This document shows, piece by piece, positions 33,832 to 44,214 of a stretch of 64,000 bases of DNA. Origin of the DNA: Quercus robur. Lineage: Eukaryota > Streptophyta > Magnoliopsida > Fagales > Fagaceae. The notes under the pieces were generated by a model that was not told the DNA's origin, searched no databases, and worked only from the letters and a program-made list of their open reading frames with translations. The stretch spans positions 74,563,834 to 74,627,833 of the forward strand of contig NC_065538.1 of NCBI RefSeq assembly GCF_932294415.1, read 5' to 3'. The translations under genes were made by a program, and so were the position numbers. Within the stretch, counting starts at the first letter, position 1; the number at the start of each line of letters is the position of its first letter.

Positions 33832-35204
33832 TCAGAAAAGCCTGTTCTCGTTGCTTTGAACCCCACATGTTACTGGTGCCTTGGCTCTCACTTTCTTCAA
33901 GTACCATACTCCACCTACAACTCCTAAGGCCCCAGCAGCTGAAACTGCAGTTACTGTCCCTGCACAATAAGAAAAACATAATACAAGTCAATAATTCCTT
34001 CACATAATTCAAGCCCTTTACTTTTGAATTCTTATATCAAATTTCAATCAATCACCTGCAATAACTCCAACCCTCCTATTATGCCCAGAAACGCTATGAT
34101 CTGCACAAGGGTATCTAAGTTAATTTACATCAAATAAAGGGTATCGAATTTGATAATTTACAGAGGGTCACATTATACAAAATTTTAAATGGCATTTACT
34201 AGACACATGTTTAGATTTGTAATATTTAATCTAAATCATGAAATAGATCTATTTCAAATAAATCATCCTAATTTGAACTGATATATATCTACCATGAAAT
34301 TTCTAATTAGATGCAGTTTGTTCTCAAAAACCTTGAACATACCTTGACAATAAGTAGTAACATTTCTTTCCTCGCATAGGCACAGGAAATTCTGTGTCTG
34401 AGTGTCAAATCCACAAGTCCCTCCTCCCTTCACCCTATCTTGACACTGAAGGCAACGTGTGGTAACCGGAATATCAAAATCAACCCTAATCCCATATTCA
34501 GGGACTTGATCATATGGTTGTGGAGAACCAATATCTTTCCAGTACACACTAGTATAGCTTGCACAATACTTAAGCATTAGCCTCAGAGATTCAGTGGCTT
34601 TAGGATAGTAAGAACAGCAAGAAGTACTCCCACTCAATGCAGAGGGACACTGCGGTAAGTGCCTGCAAAGATAACTAGCACTGTCACAAGACGAGTCACA
34701 CCGGTCAGGGAAGTGTTCACAAAAGATAGGCTTTGGTTGAATGATCACATCATCTTCACTACAATTGAAGAATAGGTATTCATTCTGAGGCGAGAGAGAG
34801 AAGTGCGTGCTTGTGTCAAGGCTAAATGGCCTTGTTGGACGAAATTTTTCGGTGTCTTGGCAATTCCACATGAACGGATCAGTGAGCAAAATGTGACGCT
34901 CAGAATAGCTCACATTTCGAACTGGGTATCTCCCAGAAGGTGTTCTGAGCTCAAGTTTTCCAGAATCTGAACAGACAAGAATGTGTCTGTAATAAGGGCT
35001 TCCACAACCATCATCAATGCCAAAAGGGTATTTGATAGGAATATCTCCACAAGTGGTTCTACAATGGATGGCTTGGGCTGTTGTGAGGCTTAGAAATGGA
35101 AGCTGAACAAGTAGAATGATTAAGAAAAAGAAAGAACATGTAGAAGGTGGTCTATTTTCTGATAAGTGTGATCTGCAGATGAAGATAGAACCCATGAGAG
35201 ACAT
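33832..35204 (-). CDS. WAK-like galacturonan-binding membrane protein without kinase
   Basis: Exons on the minus strand are 34343-35204, 34056-34100 and 33832-33959, with GT..AG introns; they join to 344 residues. Residues 1-44 are a signal peptide with the hydrophobic core FFFLIILLVQLPFLSL. The GUB_WAK_bind domain (PF13947) starts about residue 48 (CRTTCGDIPIKYPFGIDDGCG) and runs through YRHILVCS, NVSYSERHILLTDPF and later FNCSE. A second Cys-rich part (residues 175-290; CDSSCDSASYLCRHLPQCP, CLQCQDRVKGGGTCGFD, FLCLCEERN) resembles the WAK C-terminal association region. A membrane segment spans about 298-323 (VGVIAGTVTAVSAAGALGVVGG). The cytosolic tail KKVRAKAPVTCGVQSNENRLF is only 21 residues, with no kinase domain. 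The family's extracellular part binds pectin or oligogalacturonides; signalling would need a partner. MGS at residue 4 is an alternative start. Confidence 0.88.
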
Positions 35205-37240
35205 GATAGAGGTTTAGAATCTGGTTCCCGTGAAAGATTTTTATGATTTAAGAGAAACAGTCGGATGAGTAAAGTGATGTCTTATGGACACAGAAAGAAT
35301 CCCTAGGTGCTACTTTAATCTTTCTCTTTTTTCCACTTTTTCTTTAGCATTCTTTTAGGCATTTTTGTGATTTTTTATTATCTTCATTTTGGTGCTTTTG
35401 CTTTCTGGTTTAAGAAGGTTGGAAGCAAGTGATAATGAGTATGTGTGAACTTTAGAGGCAGATGGTCTAACATTCTTGATTCCTTTGCTTGATTGAGCCT
35501 TTTCTTTTGTTGAGAACAAAAACAGATCCTAGGGAAGATGAGTTCAATAAATTTATGTGAACTAACATGTCTCATTCGCCACATTCACTTTGTTTTGAGT
35601 TCTGACCCAACATAATATAATGCGATTAGCCTCCCATACCTACGCCAATAGGAGGAAATAAAGGAACAGTTTCACTATGAAAGTGTAGATTCCTCAAACT
35701 CAAATCCTGGGGTCTCGTTGAAACTAGAGATTTGCTCGGTTGTTAAGATTTTTAATTCTTATGAATTTAAGATTCTTATGAATTCAAATTACCATTCAAT
35801 AAGGCTCTTAAAAACTAGCTTAATCCCATAAAAAAAATAAAAATAAAAAACTAACTAAAGAAATTTTAAATTAAATTTATGTTTAAGAGAGAGGAAAAAA
35901 AATAACCTCGCAATTATATTAGGTGAGTCCTAATAAATAATTAATAAACTTTTGTTAAAGTATGCGTTAGGGCACCTATTTAAGAGCATTTATTACTCTA
36001 CTTTCCTACCTCTTTTTTTTTTTTTTTTTGTGCTGAGATTAGAAGCAGTATATACTCTACTGACAATCAAACAGCCAACACATTTTTTATATGTTTAATG
36101 ACAAAACTATTAAACCTCTTTTAAATTTTCTTTGTTTACCCCATATAGCCATTCCCATCATTTTACAATATGTGTATAGTATGCAACAACAACCAAAAAA
36201 ATAAAAATGCAAACTCTCCTCACACCTAGTTCAATCAAACTTTGGCTTCCTCAGACTGATAGATGAGAGAAGTAGCTAGAGTGGTTGAAGTCAATTTAGG
36301 GAGGAAAATCGAGTAAACCTCATGGCTAGGTGAGTTGCACCTTTTCAAGCCACTATCAATCTTCATTCTTCAGTACCATAGGAAAATCTCAAATTGCCAA
36401 GCTTTACTTCAATTGAGATCGACTTGCCAATGATAGCATGATAGTGATTTTCGTTGTCTTTTATGACAGGTTTAGATAGAGAGGGTGTTGATTTTTTTGG
36501 CTAACTTTGAGAGAAATGAGGAGAAGAGTATTTTTGTCCCCTTTCTAAATAAATGGCTTCTCAAATAAATTTTCTAATTTCTAAGAAAGTGGACTCTACT
36601 CTTCATAAACGTGATGACATTAAGTACTTCATAAACGTGATGACATTAAATTCTTACTTTATCATGTTATAGGAGAAATTATTTAATCTTTCTAGAGAAT
36701 GACGTTAGTTAAGCCTAATAGTCCTTCCAGGATCTTCCAGGTCCTTCCATTCAATAATATAATACCATGTATTCAATTTAATTGAATAAAATTCATGTAA
36801 CAATTCCTATCAATAACCCAATAAAAAATAAATTATATAAAAATAAATAAAAATATTCACCGTCCTGGTAAAGAGAGTGAATTAATTCTCTAATAAAAGC
36901 CCTACCTACTCTTTTAAGATGGGCTTGGGCTTACATTTTAACAAAAGAAATGAACAAGTTTGGACAAGATTAGAACTTTAAAAACCATTTCTTCTCTCTC
37001 ACCGTTTTACTTACTGATCAGCACGATCCGAACCTAAGGCTTAAGCTAAAGTTTAAGGATTCATTAAATCATCTTATTGTCTGATTTAAAGTTGCTAATT
37101 ACCCATTGATACAACTATTTAATTAGGTGACCTTCCTCTTTGATTGACATTTAAACAGAATTAAACATTAGAAGGGACATTATTTTATGCATAAATAAAA
37201 TAACAATCATAGCTGGGAGAGGCATTGTTCATGCAAAGAA

Positions 37241-37470
37241 AAAGATACCATCACGGAGTAAAGGTTCAGTACAAGCACAAATGATACGAGCACAAATGGG
37301 TGTAGCAGTAAGACCCAAAAAGAGAACTTGAGCTAGACCCATATTAAGACGAAGTACCAAAAATGAAACCACTTCACTACCAAGGCAGATCAAAAGCCCA
37401 AGCCCTCTACAGTACGCTCCATGTCCAGTCAGAAAGGCACCCATCTGTGGGCCTACAGGAGCCCTGATAA
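37241..37470 (-). other. Unrecognised hydrophobic exon-like stretch
   Basis: On the minus strand an open frame reads TIIRAPVGPQMGAFLTGHGA, continues through GLGLLICLGSEVVSFLVLRL and ends CACTEPLLRDG. A possible splice donor (GATG/GTATCT) follows, and an AG lies before the ATG at 37442-37444. Base composition is clearly more GC-rich than the flanks, and two stretches are hydrophobic enough to be membrane segments. I do not recognise the family. It could be a captured or relic exon of a membrane protein, or chance. No other exons were found nearby. Confidence 0.3.
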
Positions 37471-40400
37471 TAGTGGGGGTCCTGTGGGATGGGAATAAGG
37501 TGCACCCTTTTTTTTTCTTTTTTCTTTTTTCTATTTTTTAGATAAGATGATATTTTAAATTTATCTCATCCGTTCTATAATGATTGTTTTTTATCATTAT
37601 ACTAAAATATTAATTGATTTTTCGTGTAAGTAAAAATCAAAATATAGATTTTTTATTTAATGACAAGAAACTTTATCTATTAAGTTATCTAAAATCTATT
37701 TTCTCAAAAAAAAGTTATCTAAAATCTATAATCACATATTTTCAATAAAATGATCTTTTGTAACTTGTAGCAGTAAAAACTAAAAGCTAAGCTAAAACCT
37801 AAATTCTCCAAATCTAGTATTTTACCACTAGTGATTGCAAATCTTTGCAGTATTAATTATGTTTTATGTTTCTTATTATAATAATCATGCTAATAATGTT
37901 CCTTTTTTTTGTTCATTTACATACTTGGGTTCGTATTGCTTGCTTTGCTATATTGCTATACTACCCGTGTATCTACAAGGATCAAATATCAGAATCATCC
38001 ATGAGTCCCTTTCCCAATTACATTACTTTAGTCTTTATGACTTCATTATTGACTATCACAATATATTGGCCACTTCCACAAGACTTCCATTTCACACGGT
38101 TTCTGTGGGCATTCTCCTAGAATTCTTTCTTTCTTTTATTTATTTATTTATTTTTCTTACCTGTCCTTTCAAGAAATTTTCTTTTTGTGATTTGTATCAT
38201 GTACTTCATATTCATGACCTTTTTTTTTTCCTTAACTTGCACTTAGGACACCTCATTTGGCTCAACAAATGGGTAAACAAATAAGCCACTCAATTAGTGA
38301 GGAAGTAGAGAGAAAATCAAACCTATCCATGATTATAAAACCTCACCAACTTCAGTATAAAGCATATACTTTTCAAAATAAAATTAAAAAATAAGTAATG
38401 TCATTTGTCTAAACGTTTTCCTCATTCAACACTTTTTAGTTTTATTTCCCTCCCTTTTTAGTGTTAAAGCTTTGATTATGGTCATGGGCCTTTTTCTACT
38501 ATCACTTAATTGTCGCTATCCATGCATTGCACAAATGTACCAATAGTCAAGTTCTTTGTGACAGCCTGAATTGTTACGGCAAACAAATGTCATTTTAATC
38601 TATGCAAAGCAAAAGGAAGCTCAAACAAGTTTGTCTAGTAATGGCCACCAAGAAATAATACCAAAGACTTTATATTAACGCGGTTTGCGTGAACAACTTA
38701 CAATCTTTTTAAAAAGGAACCAAAATGCGAAATGTCCAAGCACTTTGTTTGACAATGACCAAAGGATTTGAGAGGCAGTGAACATATACATAGGCTTATT
38801 ATTTTAGTTGAATAGTTTGGTCTAAAAAGAAAGCCTTCATACATTGACAAATCTGCAAAAACTTTAGAGGATACCATAAAAATAAAAATTAAAAATTAAA
38901 AATAAATAAATAAAAAAACTAGAAAGTTTATGGAAATCACTCTAAAATGAAATGATCAACATTGACACACGAAAGAAAGTCATGAAATTTCAAACCAGTT
39001 TCCATATATGACATGGTGTGAAAGGCATCTTCTACATGCCTCTCTCTCTTGCACTTAAGGGAAGCCTTTTCTATTAAAGTCCACAGCCTTAGGCTCAATT
39101 ATCTATTGAAAGTTGGAAACTCTTGGACCATTCTTTATTTTTTAGCGGTTTAACACAAAGCACACGGTCCACCCCACACCATGCCTCCAAAGTCCGAATT
39201 TCAACTTTTAGGCCCATCAATATGTGGTTCTTGAAAGGGACAGTATGAACTATGAACCGACCTAGAAATTCAAGTATTTTGGCCTAAATGAAAGTAGGAA
39301 TTAATAGCTTATCTTCATCTTATATAAATATCATAGAGTTTTATGGGCTAGGAGATCTTACCTTGTGAATTCCGTTAGACTTCGGATTTGAATTCCCTTC
39401 TCCAACATTTTTCCAAACGAGTACCACAACCCCACTTTCATCATTTTGTCCTTCTATATTTTTTTTATCCCAAACCAATTGGTCATTTTTGTGAATATAT
39501 TTACAAATAAAAAATTTGGAGGAAGTAAAATATTGGGGAGGGGCTGCTATGGTCCCCTTGATCCCACTTTTTTTTTTTTTTAAATTATTGGTTAATATTA
39601 TAACTTAATAGGTTAACAACTCCTAGTTTTACTAAGAGATTCGGCATTCAAATCTCCCACGGTAACACTATCAAATTATCAACCAAAAAAAAGGGGAATA
39701 TGTCGCTCTTCATAATTGGGTTTGGTCAAGACTCAAGAGAACAATTGGTGTATCACGATGGAAATTGTTTCCATCCTATAACAAGAGAGTGTAATGGCTA
39801 CCAACCTATTACAAGATGGAGCTGGATCTAATGTTCTCTATAGTATAGTAGCTTCTATCGATTAATGAACTGAACAAGTACAAGCTTGGATGGTTGAATG
39901 ATATTTAAAGCGTGTCCTTAATGAGTCATGAACTTTAAAGCTTGAGTCTTTCACTTTTTTAGCGGCCAAAAATGTTGTACACTTGTACTTGCTTCAATAA
40001 TATGGGGATCGTCAAGCTTTAGAATGTTAATGCAAAGGAAAAGAACTCCACACCCCCCCCCCCCCCCCCCCCCAACGAAGTAGACATGCCTTGTTGTTCT
40101 CAGTGTACCATCGAAATCAATTTTCACAAAGGGTGGGGTACCGGTAGGGGGGCTCTAGTCTCAACTTTCAACCTTGTTTGAGAGACCCGAGTTGTATTTT
40201 AGCTATCTAAGCCTTTATTATATGGGTTTCAAACATTGGATTAACCTACCTTGCAAATCTTAGAGGATCAGTTTGAATTGGGTTTTCAATATGTTTGTTC
40301 ATATTCATTCACAACTAGTCACAAGACTCACAACAAATGATTGCAAATAGGGTTAATTTTTTTTTCCCATACTTCTGGGGAAATTTAGGTTTGATGCTGG

Positions 40401-40854
40401 GTCCATAAGCAGTAATCTGAATTTTCCTCTTTTCCAATCTTTTCTCATATGATTTCAGCAAAATACTAGATAAATTTGGTAGTAAAATAGATTACATGCG
40501 TTGAGATGTATTATGTATACTACTAAATCACTTTCTATAGACGAAATTTTCTATCAACTAATCCTTATAATTTTCACTAGAAAGTTCAAGAGAGATAGAA
40601 TTGGCCCTTTTTCTTTGTATGTATATAATTTCACTCATCAAACAGGGCCAAAAAAAACTTTAAAAAAACAAGGATTTGGTGCCGTTTCAAAGCAACATCC
40701 CATTATAGACAAACAGAACCAAATTGGCCTCAAGATTGATTTAGTCACATATTAACCAGGTCGCAAGGAGTGAGTAGCCCCCCCACTCAAAACATACGCA
40801 AACCATCAAATAAGAAGCTTGCTTTCAAATAATATATATTATTGGGTCCGGTAT

Positions 40855-40920
40855 GTTTGTGTGTGTTTGTTTTGGGGTTTGTGTGTGTTTGTTTTGGGGT
40901 TTGTGTGTGTGTGTGGTAAA
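40855..40920. repeat. TG-rich minisatellite
   Basis: The unit TGTGTGTTTGTTTTGGGGTT, about 24 bases with its spacer, is repeated twice, followed by a TG dinucleotide run. Confidence 0.7.
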
Positions 40921-41343
40921 AAAATAAACACGAGGACTAAAGTCAAGAACGAGTTCGCTGTCTAGTTGACAATGAATGATGGATTTCTTTTGTTTTCACT
41001 CTATATTAAAAAAAAGGGGTAATCGTGGTTTGTTGTTTCATGTCAAATATATATATGGCGAAGACTGTGATGGTTTTGTCGGTCTCAAAGGCGTTTGAAA
41101 ATTGAGAGAAATGTGTTTGAACCACGTAAATAAACAAAGGAAAATTTTGAATCAGAAGAAGCCAAAGTGGTTGAAACAAAGAACCAAAGATGACTTGTCC
41201 AATTAAAGAATTATCAAGGTGCTTTCCAGAAAAATCAGACCTTTTAAATTAAAGTCTAAGATATTTTTTTTTTTAAAGACAATTTCTTTTCCCCAAATAA
41301 AAATGAGTATATATCTAGTGTGGACTCATTAACTTCACATAAC

Positions 41344-41740
41344 AATAATTAAGAATAATACCACGCGTACTACTAGGATTTCATTAAATTTCTAAATGCA
41401 CAATATTTTTCACAACTATTGAAATAGCATATATAATATCGAATATTTTTATTATCATAAGCCAGCAATGAGTCGATGTGAAAGAATAATACTCTAATTT
41501 AAACATTTGTGTATTGGCCTCACACCACATGATAATAAGAGTAATACCAAATATACTACCAGAGTCTCCTCAAATTTCCAAATGCACAAATTTGTTTTTT
41601 TCACAACTGTTGAAACAGCATATTCCATATCGATAGATTTATATTATCATAAGCCAGCAATGAGTAGATTTTTTTTTTTTTTTTGCTGAAGCCAGCAATG
41701 AGTAGATGTGAAAGAATACTACTCTAATTACAATTAAATG
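41344..41740. repeat. Tandem duplication of ~160-190 bases
   Basis: Copy 1 (about 41344-41500) and copy 2 (about 41531-41740) share, in order, AATAATACC/AGTAATACC, TTTC(T/C)AAATGCACAA, TTTTTCACAACT, ATTATCATAAGCCAGCAATG and GATGTGAAAGAATA. They have diverged by about 15%. Copy 2 holds an extra 38 bases from the poly(T) insertion at 41669. Confidence 0.82.
41651..41706 (-). mobile_element. Poly(A)-tail-only retroposition with 18-base duplication
   Basis: AAGCCAGCAATGAGTAGA occurs at 41651-41668 and again, perfectly, at 41689-41706. Between them is a 20-base insert, T16 followed by GCTG; on the minus strand this is CAGC plus poly(A). The tandem sister copy at 41459-41476 has the site once and no insert, so the empty state is visible. 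This fits an extremely 5'-truncated LINE-driven insertion. Confidence 0.75.
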
Positions 41741-43094
41741 TGTGCTTAACATTAGTGTAAAATAAATTGACATGATTTTGTCCCGTAGTGTGAAAGGTAT
41801 CTTTAAATTATTTGTGGGTTTACGCCAACCTTCTCATCAATGCCGTTCACAGCATGGTTCTTGATGGATAGTGTGCTAATTTTTCTCTAATCCAAGCTGT
41901 CCCAACCTAACCCGTACACCAAATTCCTGTGTCATGCAAGTAAGCCACGTGGGAAGTATCACATGGTCAATGATAATCTCAGTCAACTGTCTTTTTCTTC
42001 AATGTGTGTATTTAGAAGCTTTCGTAGTTTTAGGGGGTCAGGGTGTTGACATTTTGATCGATTTACTATTTTTGATGCTCTTCCCCATGCTATATAATAC
42101 AACCTTTCATTATTATCGATCTCTCTTACCCAACAAGAAAAATAAATCAATTAAAATCTGGGGGCAAATAAAAAAGAAGAGAAAACAAAGTCTCGTATCT
42201 TTAAGTACTATTAATACTAGCGATTATCTTTCACCAATCACCAAGAAAATCGGTATGAACCATATGGTTGTGCTAGCTATTGTTTAAAGGCAAAAGAATA
42301 ATTCACTTGGTGCTAAAGGATTTGAAATACAAGAGAGAAGCCTGTTTATCCTCATAATAAGTCCATTTTTAAATTTTAAGAGAACTATTTGTTTTATTTT
42401 TTATTCTTTTTTTTTTTTCTTAATTGAAAAAAAGTAAAGATACATTGGATGAGTCTTGGGTAGTAAATAGCTAACAAGACTTGTGATATTGAGCTGCGAA
42501 TGAAGAAATAATGGATGCGTCTTAATTAGATCTTTTGAAAAGAGAAAATCGCAATGAGGAATTTGTACCTGCCCTGCACTAGCTGACTAATCTAGTCAAT
42601 AAATGATTAACTATTCTAATTTCTAAATCCTTCTTTTGGACTCGGAAACCTTGCAGCATTAATCAAGCAAGGGGTGCATCACTCACATCATTCCACAAAT
42701 TCATAACATGCATTATATATCTAATGTTTAGACTTTAGAGTAATTGGTTAACATAACTTTAAAAGTTAACACTTTATTAAATACAAAACATGCTTTCACT
42801 CTTCACTTGAGAAAGAATATTCAACTTTAGGGTAAAACTTAAATACAATATTTAAGTGTTGTTCTTTAGGTTCTCCTTTTAAAATTCAGCTATGTGGCTG
42901 TATTTAACTAAAAATACAATTCCATCATAGAGAAAAAAGCCACATGTTTGAATTTTAAGAGAGGAATTTAAGAAGTAGCATCTAAGTACTGTACTTAAGT
43001 TTTGTCCTTAACTTTAAGTTAGATCTAATTATAAAATCATTATATAAAAAACTCTAGCTATTGTACACGTGTTTTAGAATTTGGGGTTTTAGTT
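41741..43094. other. Intergenic, nothing recognised
   Basis: AT-rich sequence without supported gene or clear repeat. A poly(T) run lies near 42410-42420. Confidence 0.5.
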
Positions 43095-43102
43095 TATAAG
43101 TT

Positions 43103-43453
43103 AGGTAATTACGTATTTGATACCTATCATTTACACCATATTTTAATTTAGTCTCTAACTTTTTAATTATGTCAATTTGGTCTCTAACCTTTTAGTGTCA
43201 TGACAATTTATCTCTTGGATAGAAATTGTTGACGTGGTAAATAACCAAAATAAAAATTAATTTCCGTTGATATGGTAATAAACTAATATTTTATTTTGGC
43301 CGTTAACCACATCAATAATTTCCATCCAAGAGATAACGGAGATTAAATTGACATAGTACTAAAAAGTTATGAATCAAATTGACACAATTGAAAAGTTAGA
43401 TACCAAATTGAAATATAATGTAAATGATATAAACCAAATACGTAGTTTATCCT
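43103..43453. mobile_element. MITE with long inverted arms (MULE-like)
   Basis: 351 bases. The left arm, AGGTAATTACGTATTTG onward, pairs with the right arm (reverse complement AGGATAAACTACGTATTTGG) over about 130 bases, including TCTCTTGGAT(A/G)GAAATT. The flanks TATAAGTT (43095-43102) and AATAAGTT (43454-43461) look like an 8- to 9-base duplication with one change. No coding sequence. Confidence 0.75.
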
Positions 43454-44118
43454 AATAAGTTTAATGTTTTAATTAGGATTTTTTAGGGTTTAAGAACTTA
43501 AAGATTCTTAGGGATCTTTTAATTCAGATTAAAACACTCTATATTATTATGATCAAGTCATGCTTTAGAGTGTAGACATTAGAATTTTTTTTTTTTCCCC
43601 CGTAAAAAAAACAATCTACTAAAGTCTAAAGGCTTTAAAAATCAATTTCTAAAAGAATTTGTAAAAGGAAGCTAAATTGAAAGTTGAGACGATGTATTTA
43701 AAAATGGAAAATGATCTCTCCATTTCAAATACAACTCAACTGTAAATTGACATAAGTTTTTGACTTTTGTCCCATGTATCCTTAAATGATGCCAAAGTTT
43801 TAATTCAATAGTGCATTTGGATGATCTAAGCGATAAAATAATTGAAGACAATTCACGCTTGATCACCTTATCGACATGATCTGGTAAAAAAAAAATGATG
43901 CTTATACACTTGTTATAGTAAAATTAAACGCCTATATTTATATTAAAAAATTGAAACCAGTATATTAAAAATAATGAGTTCATAAAAAATATATAATGAG
44001 AACTTTCATGATCGGTATCGTCCAGTAATCTATTGCAGCTTCAACAATTTGTAACAAAATTTTAAGGCCATTGAATTTGGGCATAGAGTAGCATATTACA
44101 TGGTAACATTAAATCAAA

Positions 44119-44130
<12 letters not shown>

Positions 44131-44153
<23 letters not shown>
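44131..44153. repeat. (AT)n microsatellite
   Basis: About 11 uninterrupted AT units just left of the hAT-like element. Confidence 0.85.
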
Positions 44154-44155
<2 letters not shown>

Positions 44156-44214
44156 TTGTTGTGCCTTAGAATTTCAGTTGTTGTGTATACATATAATTAT
44201 TTCACCATTACATA

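Larger units (their letters stand above)
35205..41340. other. Gene-poor intergenic region
   Basis: Apart from the possible exon at 37241-37470 I see no supported gene. It contains poly(T) near 36013-36030 and a 27-base direct repeat around 36603-36650 (CTTCATAAACGTGATGACATTAA twice). It also has a C tract at about 40052-40073 and a TG-rich minisatellite at 40855-40920. The first 300 bases before 35205 should hold the promoter of the WAK-like gene; no convincing TATA box was picked out. Confidence 0.5.

Noticed and set aside
37835..38284. Plus-strand frame of 149 codons, very hydrophobic
   Set aside because: Composition is explained by T-rich sequence; there is no domain and an overlapping frame reads just as long.
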